Assembly (NCBI GenBank): GCA_963665155.2
Contig: CAXXFI010000001.1
Span: 186,001 to 250,000, forward strand
DNA from: UBA1141 sp963665155
Lineage (GTDB): Bacteria; Chloroflexota; Dehalococcoidia; Lucifugimonadales; UBA3495
Direction of reading: 5' to 3'
Length of the DNA: 64,000 nucleotides
In this document: positions 27,331 through 36,385 of the stretch, one piece after another
Position numbering within the stretch: position 1 is the stretch's first letter
How the letters are laid out: every line of letters begins with the position of its first letter
The notes under the pieces: model-generated
Seen by the model: only the letters and a program-made list of their open reading frames with translations
What the model was told of the DNA's origin: nothing
The model's database searches: none
Translations under genes and position numbers: made by a program

Positions 27331-28998
27331 ATGCCTAAAATTAAGGGAAAACAAGCTCTGTTGGAAATGTTAAAAGCCGAGGGGGTGGAATATATTTTTG
27401 GCAACCCCGGGACCAGTGAAGGTCCGATCATAGATTTACTTGGCGATTACCCCGAGTTCAAATATATCCTGGCTTTGCAGGAGAGCGTCGCAGTTGGCAT
27501 GGGAGAATCCTACGCCAGGTCCACCGGAACAGCGTCCTTTGTAAGCCTTCACGTAGACAGCGGCTTAGCCAATGGGATTGCGCTGATGCTGGATGCGCTA
27601 AACACAGGGACCCCCATGGTTGTGACCTCGGCGCATTACGACGCTCGCAAGATTACGGAAGTTAAGACGGATTTGGCTGAGCTTGTGCGCCCGGTAACCA
27701 AGTGGGCAGTGGAGTTGACCCTTCCCGACCAGATTCCCGGGGCGATCAGAAGGGCTTTTAACGAAGCAAACAGCCACCCCAAAGGGCCGGTTTACGTCGG
27801 ATTCACTTCCAATGCCCTGGAAGGCACAGCGGAAATGAATATCGTGCCTTCGAGAAAAATACACGACGCTTCACGCCCTGATTTAAGGGCCATTGATGAA
27901 GCTGCGGCGCTGTTGGCCGCTTCGAGTAATCCCATGATGATTGTCGGGGACCGGGTATCCGATGACGAAGCCGTGCCCCAAGCCGTTGAACTAGCGGAAC
28001 TACTGGGGTTGCCGGTGTATCAATGCCGGGGCGCGGAGGTTGCATTTCCGACAACCCACCCCCAATTCATGGGAAACCATTCCCTCAGAGTCGCCAAAGA
28101 TAGGGAACTGCTGCAACAAGCAGACCTGGTTTTGGCGATTGGTATGGACGCCTTCGACGAGTTGTTTTACTGGGGAGACGTAATATTAGACGCTGCCGTA
28201 AAACTGATACACATCGATCCTATTCCCGGAAGGGTGGGCCGGTCCGAACCGACCGATGTTGGCATCGTGTCCCATTGCGGACGGGCTATAGAAGAGTTGA
28301 TCGGCTCACTCAAGAGTCAACTCACACCCGAGTTCGAGAAAGAGGTGGAAACTCGCACTGAGACGGTTGCCCGTCAGGCTATTGAAAAGCGGCAATCGTT
28401 TGACGAGTCCGTATCGGCGAAGTGGGACAGCCGACCAATGACCCCGGCCAGAATGATGTCGGAACTGGCTCGGGCCATGCCGGAAAATGCCATCGTAGTG
28501 GACGATGCGATTAGCAACCGAGGGGCATTGCGTCATTATTTTCAGGCAAAAGAGAGGGGCGACCTCATCGGTGTTCGGGGCCAGTCGATTGGCGGGGGGA
28601 TTGGGGCTACCATGGGCGCCCAATGCGCCAATCCGGGCAGACCGGTTTTTGGGATTATCGGCGATGGCAGCGCGATGATGACCATTCAAGGGCTTTGGAC
28701 CGCGGCCAACGACAGTATCCCATGCGTTTTTGTGATCTGCAACAACGGTATGTACCGGGTACTGAAGGTGAACTTTGATGTTTATCAGCGGGATATTCTC
28801 CAAGAGTCCGAGCCGGCAGGCTCCAACCTACGGTATTCGGATTTTCCTACTCCATTCGATATAGCCGCCATCGCCAGGAGTATGGGCGTTACAGGCGAGA
28901 GAATATTGGAGCCCAGTGAAATTGGCCCTGCCGTCAGGCGGGCGCTTGCCTCGGGCAAGCCAGCGGTGTTGGACATCGTGATTGATGGGTCACTGTAG
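27331..28998 (+). CDS. TPP-dependent decarboxylase/lyase, benzoylformate decarboxylase-like
   Basis: A 555-residue TPP enzyme with intact canonical motifs: FGNPGTSEGP near 23-32, activating Glu E51 in LQESVAVGMGESYAR, and the diphosphate motif GDGSAMMTIQGLW ending in NN. The overall pattern is closer to benzoylformate decarboxylase than to acetolactate synthase. ATG 27331 is preferred because AAAGGA precedes it and the conserved N-terminus starts there; upstream in-frame codons run into the tandem repeat. It would act on a 2-keto acid by decarboxylation or carboligation. An FMN hydroxy-acid oxidase producing keto acids lies 14 kb away, an arrangement reminiscent of mandelate catabolism but not an operon. 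Confidence 0.85.
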   Translation: MPKIKGKQALLEMLKAEGVEYIFGNPGTSEGPIIDLLGDYPEFKYILALQESVAVGMGESYARSTGTASFVSLHVDSGLANGIALMLDALNTGTPMVVTSAHYDARKITEVKTDLAELVRPVTKWAVELTLPDQIPGAIRRAFNEANSHPKGPVYVGFTSNALEGTAEMNIVPSRKIHDASRPDLRAIDEAAALLAASSNPMMIVGDRVSDDEAVPQAVELAELLGLPVYQCRGAEVAFPTTHPQFMGNHSLRVAKDRELLQQADLVLAIGMDAFDELFYWGDVILDAAVKLIHIDPIPGRVGRSEPTDVGIVSHCGRAIEELIGSLKSQLTPEFEKEVETRTETVARQAIEKRQSFDESVSAKWDSRPMTPARMMSELARAMPENAIVVDDAISNRGALRHYFQAKERGDLIGVRGQSIGGGIGATMGAQCANPGRPVFGIIGDGSAMMTIQGLWTAANDSIPCVFVICNNGMYRVLKVNFDVYQRDILQESEPAGSNLRYSDFPTPFDIAAIARSMGVTGERILEPSEIGPAVRRALASGKPAVLDIVIDGSL

Positions 28999-29148
28999 GC
29001 CAAATGGGCTGCTAAACTACTCCCCTTGCCTTTTGGGATGAAAGTAGAATTATCGGGGATAATGTGCCACAATCGGGTATCCTTTTTCGGTAATGGGGAA
29101 TGCCCCTAAGGACTGGCGGCATAGTCGATTTGGAGTTGGAGGAAGATC

Positions 29149-30228
29149 ATGAAATTCGGACTATTTATGATGCCTTTACACCCGCCCAGGCGGTCCTACG
29201 CGGATTCATACGATCGTGATATCGAGTTGATCGTACAGGCGGACAAGCTTGGTTATAAAGAGGCATGGATCGGCGAGCACATCACCGAGACCTGGGAGAG
29301 CGCTCCGGTGCCTGAGTTGCTCATGGCCAAGGCTCTGGCCCTGACCGAGAACATCATCCTGGCTACCGGTGTGACCATGCTGCCTTTGCACCATCCGGTG
29401 GACACTGCTCACCGGATCGCCATGTTGGACCACATGGCGAGAGGCCGCATCTATTGGGGCGTTGGGTTCCGGTCGCTTCCCACAGACTTGCAGCTTTACG
29501 GCATCGACTATGACACCATGGACGACGTTCGCGAGCAAGGCCGGGAGGCTCTGGAGGCCATCTTGGGTCTGTGGGCCGCCGAGGATGGCAAATTCGGATT
29601 CGAGGGCAAGTACTACCAGATACACGCTCCCGAGCAGTCGGTGGAGTTGGGACGCAGGCTCTATTTCAAGCCTTATCAACAGCCTCATCCGCCCATTGCC
29701 ATAGCTGCTTCGACCCCCAACACCCAGAGCATCAGGGTGGCGGGAGAGCGCGGCTGGATTCCCATGAGCAACCTGCCCAACCGTTACATTCCGGACCTAT
29801 GGGGCATTCTGGAAGAAGGCGCCGCCAGCACCGGTAAGACCGCCGATAGGAGCGAATTGCGTCTTGGCAGGGACATATACGTCGGTCTCACTCCGGAATC
29901 GGCCCGGGAAGAAGCCCGTGTGGTTTTGGGCCAACCCTTCGAAGAACACCAGTGGAAAAACCGCAAAGCCGGCGGCATCTTGGGCCATCTGAAGAACGAC
30001 CAGTCAATGTCCGATGAAGCCGTAGACGTGGACTACATGATGGAAAACATTTGGATCGTCGGCGACGCTTCGGAGTGTGCCGAGAAAATTCACCAGACCT
30101 ATGAAGAGACCGGTGGTTTCGGCGTCCTACTCAATACCACCCAGGATCCCGATGACCACAACTTGGTCCAGCGGTCCCAGCGTTTGCTGATGGAGGAAGT
30201 TGGTCCGAAGGTCGAAAGTCTGACCTAG
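29149..30228 (+). CDS. Luciferase-like (LLM class) flavin-dependent monooxygenase
   Basis: A 359-residue bacterial-luciferase-fold protein starting MKFGLFMMPLHPP, with EAWIGEHITE, GRIYWGVGFRSLP and IAIAASTPNTQS. This is the pattern of the LLM class that uses reduced FMN and O2 (for example limonene monooxygenase and alkane-type enzymes). A separate flavin reductase would be needed and none is adjacent. Start: GGAGGAAGATC before ATG. It is the last gene of the catabolic region before the recombinase block. Substrate unknown. Confidence 0.87.
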   Translation: MKFGLFMMPLHPPRRSYADSYDRDIELIVQADKLGYKEAWIGEHITETWESAPVPELLMAKALALTENIILATGVTMLPLHHPVDTAHRIAMLDHMARGRIYWGVGFRSLPTDLQLYGIDYDTMDDVREQGREALEAILGLWAAEDGKFGFEGKYYQIHAPEQSVELGRRLYFKPYQQPHPPIAIAASTPNTQSIRVAGERGWIPMSNLPNRYIPDLWGILEEGAASTGKTADRSELRLGRDIYVGLTPESAREEARVVLGQPFEEHQWKNRKAGGILGHLKNDQSMSDEAVDVDYMMENIWIVGDASECAEKIHQTYEETGGFGVLLNTTQDPDDHNLVQRSQRLLMEEVGPKVESLT

Positions 30229-30266
30229 CGCTGGTTGCTGGTTTTCCAAATAGCCGTTAGCACCAA

Positions 30267-30375
30267 CCGTTCGCCTTGAGCTTGTCGGAAGTCTGGTACC
30301 TTGGTCCGTTCGTGGTGAGCTTGTCGAACCATCCATTCGATGATGTGACAGTTCGACGGTCTCAGGATGACCGCT
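30267..30375. repeat. Dispersed-type intergenic repeat fragments
   Basis: Two direct copies of a CGTTCGYSKTGAGCTTGTCGRA sequence are followed by an inverted relative (GTTCGACGGTCTCAGGATGA). This resembles the short interspersed repeats found in many genomes of this kind. The last part overlaps the end of the recombinase gene. Confidence 0.5.
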
Positions 30376-31918
30376 CACCACCAACCTCTGGGTCTCCATT
30401 CCAGATGCTGTAAGCAAATAGAGGTCTGTATTCCGGACGGGGTTTTACCGCAACCAGTCGTCCTTCCCTAAACCTTATCTCATTGAAGACTTCCCGCGCC
30501 AAATCATTGCGTTGTTGCGGTGTGACCCCTGGATGTTCCCATAGAGCCGGCAGATCCTTCAAGAGCTCGGCGGCGCGGTCTAGGTTGGGAGTTGATTGTG
30601 CTTTGGGCTTCGGCTCCAAAACGCGCCGTTGCCTTTGTAGATCATTGAATTCTTCCTTGAACTCTTGGTCGCTTATCACATTCCAAAGGTGTTGTTTCCT
30701 AAGGTTGGCCAGGGCGCCATCAATTCGTTTAATCTCCGGCTCTCTGTCAGGCTCAGGGCCCTCATTGGCCATCGCCCTTAATACCAATGAACGCCAACCT
30801 TCATCCAAACTGACGCAGCCCAGCACCCGCCGGGAGAATTCCCCTTCCACATTGGCGGCAGGCACAGTCTTCGGGCTCATGTCACATCGGTGCCAACTGT
30901 GTTCCATGCGTAGGTAGGTTCGCCCGTGGCTGTGGTGTCCGACTCCGTGAAACGGCTCTCCGCAGCCGTCGCAGACCAAGGCCCCGGTCAGTGGGTAAAC
31001 CCGCCGTTGACGAGCAGGCGGGCTGGGTTGTCCCGGAGAACTCCTCTCCCGTCGTACCTCTTGGCAGCGAACCCATAACTGCTTTACTTCCTCCGGAACC
31101 TCGTGGACTCCGGGGATCACTTCTTCATCGAGTTTACCACGGTGATAGATCACTTCCCCCAGATAGAACCGGTTGTTCAGTATGGTGCTGATTGGACTTT
31201 CGGTGAAGGGCTTGCCTTTTGATGTTCGGTAGCCCTGGGTATTTAGCTCTTGAGCTAAAGTACGAAAAGAATGCTTTCCCGATGCATATCCTTCAAACAC
31301 CGCTTTCAACGACGTCATGGATATGGGGTCTACCACCGGATGGGCACCCCTTCCGCTGGAGGACTTTTCATTCCGGTATCCCAAGGGCGGACTACCTATG
31401 GCGTGACCTTGAGCTACCTTTTCTGCCAGGCCGGCCCTCACATAGCGGGACAGGTTCCGGCTATATGCTTCGTCCAGAGTTTCATTGATCCGCTCACCAA
31501 GGAAATCCCGGTCACTGCCACTGATGATCCCCTGGGATACGAAGATGACCACTTTCCCGAGTTGCTGCAGCTCTTCTTTGTAGCGGATGCACTCGGCTTG
31601 ATTCCGGCCAAATCTAGAGGTGTGGTCAACGAACAGGACGTCGAAATGATCGGATCTTGCGTCCTCTAAAAGACTCCGGAACTCTTTGCGCTTCTTCATG
31701 CTCCGGCCACTGACGAACTCCGTGTACCACCGGCCGCCTAAGACCAAGCTGTACGAATCAGCGAATCTTTCCTCATTGCGCTTTTGGATGTCCGGACCAA
31801 ATCCTTCCCGTTGATCCAGCGTGGAGTCTCTGATGTAGCCTTCGGCCCTTAAGCCCCTTAGATCTTCAAAGCTATTTATGGACTGGTTCAGTTGGTTTCG
31901 ATCGTGGTTTCTCATCAC
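30362..31918 (-). CDS. Large serine recombinase
   Basis: A 518-residue recombinase. The catalytic Ser sits in GYIRDSTLDQREG near residue 33, with the resolvase domain continuing through VDHTSRFGRNQAE. The recombinase domain follows (KVAQGHAIGSPPLGYRN, QGYRTSKGKPFTESPISTIL). Then come a zinc ribbon (LTGALVCDGCGEPFHG with a later HRC) and a Leu-rich helical region (about 420-470). This is the order of large serine integrases and transposases, here complete. The start is GTG 31918 or ATG 31915. An IS1182-type element lies directly upstream, separating it from a 62-residue ORF and a small resolvase that were originally just ahead of it. It would integrate or excise the element it came with. Confidence 0.87.
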   Translation of the reverse strand: MMRNHDRNQLNQSINSFEDLRGLRAEGYIRDSTLDQREGFGPDIQKRNEERFADSYSLVLGGRWYTEFVSGRSMKKRKEFRSLLEDARSDHFDVLFVDHTSRFGRNQAECIRYKEELQQLGKVVIFVSQGIISGSDRDFLGERINETLDEAYSRNLSRYVRAGLAEKVAQGHAIGSPPLGYRNEKSSSGRGAHPVVDPISMTSLKAVFEGYASGKHSFRTLAQELNTQGYRTSKGKPFTESPISTILNNRFYLGEVIYHRGKLDEEVIPGVHEVPEEVKQLWVRCQEVRRERSSPGQPSPPARQRRVYPLTGALVCDGCGEPFHGVGHHSHGRTYLRMEHSWHRCDMSPKTVPAANVEGEFSRRVLGCVSLDEGWRSLVLRAMANEGPEPDREPEIKRIDGALANLRKQHLWNVISDQEFKEEFNDLQRQRRVLEPKPKAQSTPNLDRAAELLKDLPALWEHPGVTPQQRNDLAREVFNEIRFREGRLVAVKPRPEYRPLFAYSIWNGDPEVGGERSS

Positions 31919-31929
31919 TTCGTCCCTAG

Positions 31930-33790
31930 AACTCCGGCCGAAAAGTACCCTGACCTAGGCTGTCCCGATATACTGGGCAAGAGATTTAATAAATGGGTGT
32001 GGGAGGTTGAGGATGCTGGGAGTACGGTCGGCGCAACGAGGGCTGCTGGAAGCGGATCACCTGTACCTGGACTATGTGGGCCGGGGCTCCTTCTATGGCT
32101 TCCTGGCCTCCCTGCGGGGACAGCTATTTCGAGACGAAGAGTTCGCCGAGCTATATTGCCCAGACAATGGCCGGGATAGCGTGCCCCCAAGTCTGGTGGC
32201 CACTGCGCTGTTGTTGCAAGCCTACGACAAAGTCAGCGACGCCGAAGCCAAACAGCGGGCGGATTTTGATATCCGGTGGAAGGTGGCGTTGGGGATTGAG
32301 GTGGAGGACCGGCCCTTTGCCAAGAGCACGCTGCAGCTGTTTCGAGCCCAGCTGATCCTCCACGACCGGGTGCGGGCCGTCTTTCAGCGCAGCCTCCAAT
32401 TCGCCCGGCAGACCGGATACCTGAAAGGACGCCGGATGAAGGTGGCGGTAGACACCACCTACATTCTGGGCCGAGGGGCGGTCAAGGACACCTACAACTT
32501 GCTGGCCGACGGCATAGTCCAGGTAGTGCGGGCGCTTTCGGACCTGGATGGGACGCGGCCCGAGGAATGGGCCTTGAGACACGGTCTGGAACTCTACTTT
32601 GGCTCCAGTGTGAAGGGAGAGGCAGAGATTGACTGGGACAACCAGAAAGAGCGGCAAGCCTTACTGCAGAAGATAGTAGCCGATGCCGACCTGGTGTTGG
32701 AGCTGGCCCGTCAGGTCCAGGGTCAGTTCCCCGAGGAGAGCCCCCAGCGCCAGGGTATAGTGGAAGCGGCGGAGTTGCTGGGGCAACTGTTACTGCAGGA
32801 TGTGGAACGCCAGGAGGATGGCCCAGCCCTGAAGGATGGGGTAAGCCGGGACCGCATCCCTTCGGTACACGACCCGGAGATGCGCCACGGCCGTAAAAGC
32901 AGCAGCAAACGCTTCGACGGACATAAGGCTGCGGTGGTGGTGGATACCGATTCCCAACTGGTGACCGCGGTAGACATCCTGCCCGGCAATGCCGGTGACA
33001 ACACTGGAGTCCTGGAACTGGTGGAGCAGAGTGAGGAGAACACGGGCATAGCGGTGGAGGAGACTATCGGGGATGCGGCCTATGGGGATGGCGGGACGCG
33101 GCAGGCCTTTGCCGATGCTGGTCGGACTCTAATAGCCAAGGTGCCGGGTCGCCCTAATAAGGCCTGCTTCCCCAAGGAGGACTTCCAGATCGACTTGGAG
33201 GCAGGAACCTGCACCTGCCCAGCCGGTAATGTTACCCACACCCTGCGGACCTTCGGCACCCGGACCAACCGGTTGGGTCGGACCTACCTGGCCCGGAGTT
33301 TCCAATTCGACCCGGCGGTCTGCGGCGTATGCCCCCTGCGGTCCCAGTGCGTGGCGGCGCGGTACGGGGCGGGACGCACCGTAGCCCTGCATCCCCAAGA
33401 GGCGCTCTTGCAACAAGCCCGGGACTTCCAGCGGAGTGAGGGCTTTGCTGAATACCGTAGGCTGCGCCAGGCGGCCGAGCATCGCCTGGCGCGGCTGGCG
33501 CAACTGGGGGTCCGCCAATCTCGCTACTTCGGCCGAGCCAAGACCCGATTCCAACTACTCATGGCGGCCACGGTGGCCAACCTGACCCTGGTGGCTACCA
33601 AGATGGGGATGATATCTCCGGCTCCAGGCTCCTCTCACGATAAACCGGACCAGCAAGCCCCAGGGTCGCCCATCGTTACTACCCAATTCATATTGGCCGC
33701 AGCCAACTGGGTCACTCTTAGCCTCAGACTTACAGTCCACTGGTTATCCTCCACGCCATCCCGTCACAGCAGGGCTTTTCAGCCGGGTTT
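31930..33790 (+). mobile_element. Complete IS1182-family insertion sequence
   Basis: The left inverted end (31930-31952, core CCGGCCGAAAAG) mirrors the right end (33770-33790, RC core CCGGCTGAAAAG). CTAG flanks both sides (31926-31929 and 33791-33794) as a probable 4-bp target duplication. One full transposase fills the element. The last base of its final sense codon and its TAG stop come from the right CTAG, outside the element. Confidence 0.8.
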
Positions 33791-33794
33791 CTAG
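32013..33794 (+). CDS. IS1182-family transposase
   Basis: A 593-residue DDE transposase with the IS1182 layout: N-terminal DUF772-like domain (LVATALLLQAYDKVSDAEA), first Asp in KVAVDTTYILGRG, second in IGDAAYGDGGTR, a cysteine-rich insert (CTCPAGN, CGVCPLRSQC) and Glu in RRLRQAAEHRLARL. GGGAGG (32001-32006) precedes ATG 32013; an in-frame TTG lies two codons upstream. The frame is uninterrupted, so the element is potentially active. The stop codon is supplied by the target CTAG. Confidence 0.87.
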   Translation: MLGVRSAQRGLLEADHLYLDYVGRGSFYGFLASLRGQLFRDEEFAELYCPDNGRDSVPPSLVATALLLQAYDKVSDAEAKQRADFDIRWKVALGIEVEDRPFAKSTLQLFRAQLILHDRVRAVFQRSLQFARQTGYLKGRRMKVAVDTTYILGRGAVKDTYNLLADGIVQVVRALSDLDGTRPEEWALRHGLELYFGSSVKGEAEIDWDNQKERQALLQKIVADADLVLELARQVQGQFPEESPQRQGIVEAAELLGQLLLQDVERQEDGPALKDGVSRDRIPSVHDPEMRHGRKSSSKRFDGHKAAVVVDTDSQLVTAVDILPGNAGDNTGVLELVEQSEENTGIAVEETIGDAAYGDGGTRQAFADAGRTLIAKVPGRPNKACFPKEDFQIDLEAGTCTCPAGNVTHTLRTFGTRTNRLGRTYLARSFQFDPAVCGVCPLRSQCVAARYGAGRTVALHPQEALLQQARDFQRSEGFAEYRRLRQAAEHRLARLAQLGVRQSRYFGRAKTRFQLLMAATVANLTLVATKMGMISPAPGSSHDKPDQQAPGSPIVTTQFILAAANWVTLSLRLTVHWLSSTPSRHSRAFQPGF

Positions 33795-33979
33795 GCTACC
33801 AATTTGGGTCGTGAATCTGTAGGAGGACAGTCTATACCGGGAAGCTGATTATTTAAACCAGCCTCGGAGTCGGGGTCTGCCCATGAACGACTCTCCCATT
33901 CCAAAGCGGATTTGAGCATATCCGCTAGAATTAAGACTAAGGGCAATTCTCCGGGGAAACCAGTCACTTGATTAGCCAT
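33791..33979 (-). CDS. Small protein between two serine recombinases (62 aa)
   Basis: The ATG at 33979 is two bases after the resolvase stop (TAA TC ATG), so the genes are translationally close. The 62-residue product (MANQVTGFPGELPLVLILAD...) has no family I recognise. Its TAG stop is part of the CTAG duplicated by the downstream IS1182-type element, so the insertion did not alter the protein. Without the element the stop would lie seven bases from the large recombinase GTG. Position suggests an accessory factor of the recombinases; this is inference. Confidence 0.55.
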   Translation of the reverse strand: MANQVTGFPGELPLVLILADMLKSALEWESRSWADPDSEAGLNNQLPGIDCPPTDSRPKLVA

Positions 33980-33981
33980 GA

Positions 33982-34599
33982 TTAGTCTGACCCGCCGGCC
34001 AGGTATCCGGAATCGAGGAGCCGTTTTAAGGTGGCAAATCCGATGCCCAGTTCCTTGGCTGCTTGCCGCCTTGATATCGAACCGTCGTTAAGGCGCTCCA
34101 GAATACCTACAAAACGCCGTTCGAACCCTTTCCTGTCTGTTACCTCGGGTAGGCCAAATTTGATCCCCTGGCGGCGGGCTCTGTCCATTCCAGCCTTTAC
34201 TCTTTCCCGAATTAACTCAAGCTCGAACTCGGCCAAAGACGCTAAAAGGTTAAGCAATAGGCGGCCTAAGGCAGTGGAGGTGTCGAACTGCTCCGTTAAG
34301 CTCATGAAGCTGACACCCACGATCTCCCATGCGGCGAGAGTGTCGTGCGTGTGCTTGACGGAACGAAACGCGCGGTCCAACTTGAAAACTAACACCGAGG
34401 AAAATCTCTTCTTGGCAACGTCGTCAAAAAGATCACGCCACCTTACCCGGCGGAGCAGGTCATTTGCTGGAGCGCGGTCAACGTACCCCCCGTAGACTTC
34501 CAACCCTTGAGATCGGCAGAAATCGCGCAATTTCACCAGTTGAGTTTCTGGGTCTTGTTGTTGGTCTGTTGTGCATACTCGGCCGTACAATGCGATCAC
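33982..34599 (-). CDS. Small serine recombinase (resolvase/invertase) with Ser-to-Cys at the catalytic site
   Basis: GTG 34599 with an AGGAG element eight bases upstream gives a 205-residue resolvase: VIALYGRVCTTDQQQDPETQL at the start, KLDRAFRSVKHTHDTL, LLNLLASLAEFELELIRERVKAGM and a C-terminal HTH (SRRQAAKELGIGFATLKRLL). The invariant catalytic Ser of the YxRVSTxDQ motif is Cys (residue 9, codon TGC). The upstream extension of this frame to 34998 lacks family features and overlaps the divergent gene, so it is rejected. First gene of an operon with the 62-residue ORF and the large recombinase. Catalysis may be lost or altered; a regulatory or accessory role is possible. Confidence 0.82.
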   Translation of the reverse strand: MIALYGRVCTTDQQQDPETQLVKLRDFCRSQGLEVYGGYVDRAPANDLLRRVRWRDLFDDVAKKRFSSVLVFKLDRAFRSVKHTHDTLAAWEIVGVSFMSLTEQFDTSTALGRLLLNLLASLAEFELELIRERVKAGMDRARRQGIKFGLPEVTDRKGFERRFVGILERLNDGSISRRQAAKELGIGFATLKRLLDSGYLAGGSD

Positions 34600-34699
34600 G
34601 AGAAGGACTCCTTGATCCGAGTGGGCTACGACAATCAACCCCGGGTCTATAGGGGCATGCTGGTACACTCTGTAAATAGAAGTGTCTCCCCAGACCCGA

Positions 34700-34774
34700 A
34701 GTTGCGTGAAGTTGCACCAAGACCCCGCTCGTAAGATGAGCCTGAAGTTGCGCCAAGTTGCGTCTTGGGTGCAA
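34700..34774. promoter_or_regulatory. Repeat cluster upstream of resolvase (res/operator-like)
   Basis: TTGCACCAAGAC (34712-34723) faces GTCTTGGGTGCAA (34762-34774) as a near-perfect inverted repeat, and GAAGTTGCG recurs as direct repeats between them. The position between divergent genes next to a resolvase suits a res site or operator. Confidence 0.5.
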
Positions 34775-35785
34775 CGCAGAAAAATAGGAGAATTCGAGTG
34801 GTTGTACAGGGTAAACAGACTCCTCAAGAAATAATCGAGTTCATACTCCGAGAGAAAATGAACGCCCCGGCTTTGACCCAGGCTCGACTGGCTGCTCGGG
34901 TTGAGGCGATGTTTGGGGATACGATCGACAAAAGCACTATAGGGAGGATTCTCAGAGCTAATCAGGATCGGATATCCCGATGCCACCGTGGCGAGCAAAC
35001 ATCCAGCACTTTTGATAGCAGCCTGGGATTAGGATCCCACCGGAGAGAGCTGTTTTATTTCGGACAGCGATTGCGGGATCGCCTAGAGCTCCTTGCTCCC
35101 CATCAGGCTCTCAACCAATGGAAAGACTCCTCGGACGAGCTGCGGATGGCAGTGTGGAGCGGCGGATCGGCTGTTCCCGACAGGGACCCCGCAGGATTGT
35201 CGGAAGAGGAGCGGAATGTCGAGGAGGCATGGGAAAGCGGTCCTAACGACGCTCGGTCACACCCGCAGTTTTACTTTTTCCGGGAGCATCTGGCTGGAGG
35301 TAGCCTGTGGAAGCACTTAGAAAGATTAAAGTCAAGTCAGAGACTACTTTCAAGCCTGTAAGGGAGCCTACGCTAAAACTGTCGACAATATCCTGACGGA
35401 ATTGCCTGGTCTAGCCCAGGTAGACGTCCGATCGATGGCGCTGTCGTTATTGACACCCGCCAGCGGAACAGTATTGCCAGAGATTTCCGCCTCGGATTTA
35501 ACTTACCCAATACAGAATGTGACGTCCGGTGATGATAAATGGTGGACGCTAAAAATAGGCGCTTGGATTATCGTGGCTGAGCAACGGGAAAATCTGAGCC
35601 AAATTGCTGATGTTCACAAAAGACTTCAAATCAAAGCATCACAGTGGCAGGAGTTGTCCTTATTACGTACACAAATGGCTGTCTGCCAGGACACCATCCA
35701 GGAGGTTCAGCAGGCTCTCAACCCTGACGTCAGGCTCAGGCGCCTCATCGATAGAGCGAGATGCGGTGAATGCCGACTCGGTTAA
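34765..35785 (+). pseudogene. HTH-containing protein of unknown family, frameshifted
   Basis: The first frame (34765 to about 35335) encodes an N-terminal helix-turn-helix-like segment (TQARLAARVEAMF ... IDKSTIGRILRANQ), then an unrecognised region ending SLWKHLERLKSS. A second frame continues smoothly (RDYFQACKGAYAKTVDNIL) to 35785 with a terminal helical part (QWQELSLLRTQMAVCQDTIQ) and a CGEC pair. The join at 35330-35350 needs one indel; the combined product is about 340 residues. It is divergent from the two-recombinase operon and probably belonged to the same element. If the frameshift is an error, this is an intact gene of unknown function. Confidence 0.5.
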
Positions 35786-36133
35786 AGCTCGGATGAATGA
35801 CTCAGTATGGAGATATTATTAGGCGAGCATCAACACAGCGATCTTATATAGCCGGCTCATCGGCATACCAAAGTCACCAATCCCGACAGGTGAGGTGTTT
35901 TCGGTGACACATCACATTCCCTTTAATACCGGTGACCGGGCGAATCGGGGTTGCTCCGAAAGACTGACCCAGGGGAAACTTCCAGACCAATAATCTAGTC
36001 TGGACTAAAGTCGAATATATTCATTCAAACGGGTGTACATAGCAATATCTTTGGGGGTAATGTGAGCTATGACATGCCGATAAATCTTGTTTTTAGTAGG
36101 TCGGTTTTCGCCGCAAATTTCACATCGGAATTT
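35786..36133. other. Intergenic, nothing recognised
   Basis: About 350 bp, AT-rich, with no frame having a start and family motif. Confidence 0.4.
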
Positions 36134-36385
36134 TTAATCTGGGAGCTGCACCAACACCGGGAGGTCTAGAATTAAGGTGGGCCGCTCTTCCCAGTCCCGC
36201 CAAAGACTCAGAACGGTATGAGTTGACGACGGGATCTTTTCCGCGATCTTCTTGGTGGTCCAGCCCTTGTATATTCCCCACACAATAACAAGCTTGTCTT
36301 CGTCAGATAACTTTCCCTGCCCGATGCGTGGTTCTCTGTCCGCCAACATGGCTAAAACAGGGGATCTTTCGAATTCTTGTACCAT
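36134..36385 (-). CDS. Small HTH-like protein (83 aa)
   Basis: An 83-residue frame starting MVQEFERSP, with a central helical segment DKLVIVWGIYKGWTTKKIAEKI followed by PSSTHTVLSLWRDWEERP. This reads like a homeodomain-type helix-turn-helix of the kind found in transposase-associated or phage regulators. No closer family is recognised. It stands alone between the recombinase block and the IS3 remnant. A 10-bp triplicate lies just upstream of its start. Confidence 0.45.
   Translation of the reverse strand: MVQEFERSPVLAMLADREPRIGQGKLSDEDKLVIVWGIYKGWTTKKIAEKIPSSTHTVLSLWRDWEERPTLILDLPVLVQLPD

Noticed and set aside
34600..34998. N-terminal extension of the resolvase
   Set aside because: No family similarity, overlaps the repeat cluster and divergent gene; the GTG at 34599 has a ribosome site and the conserved start.
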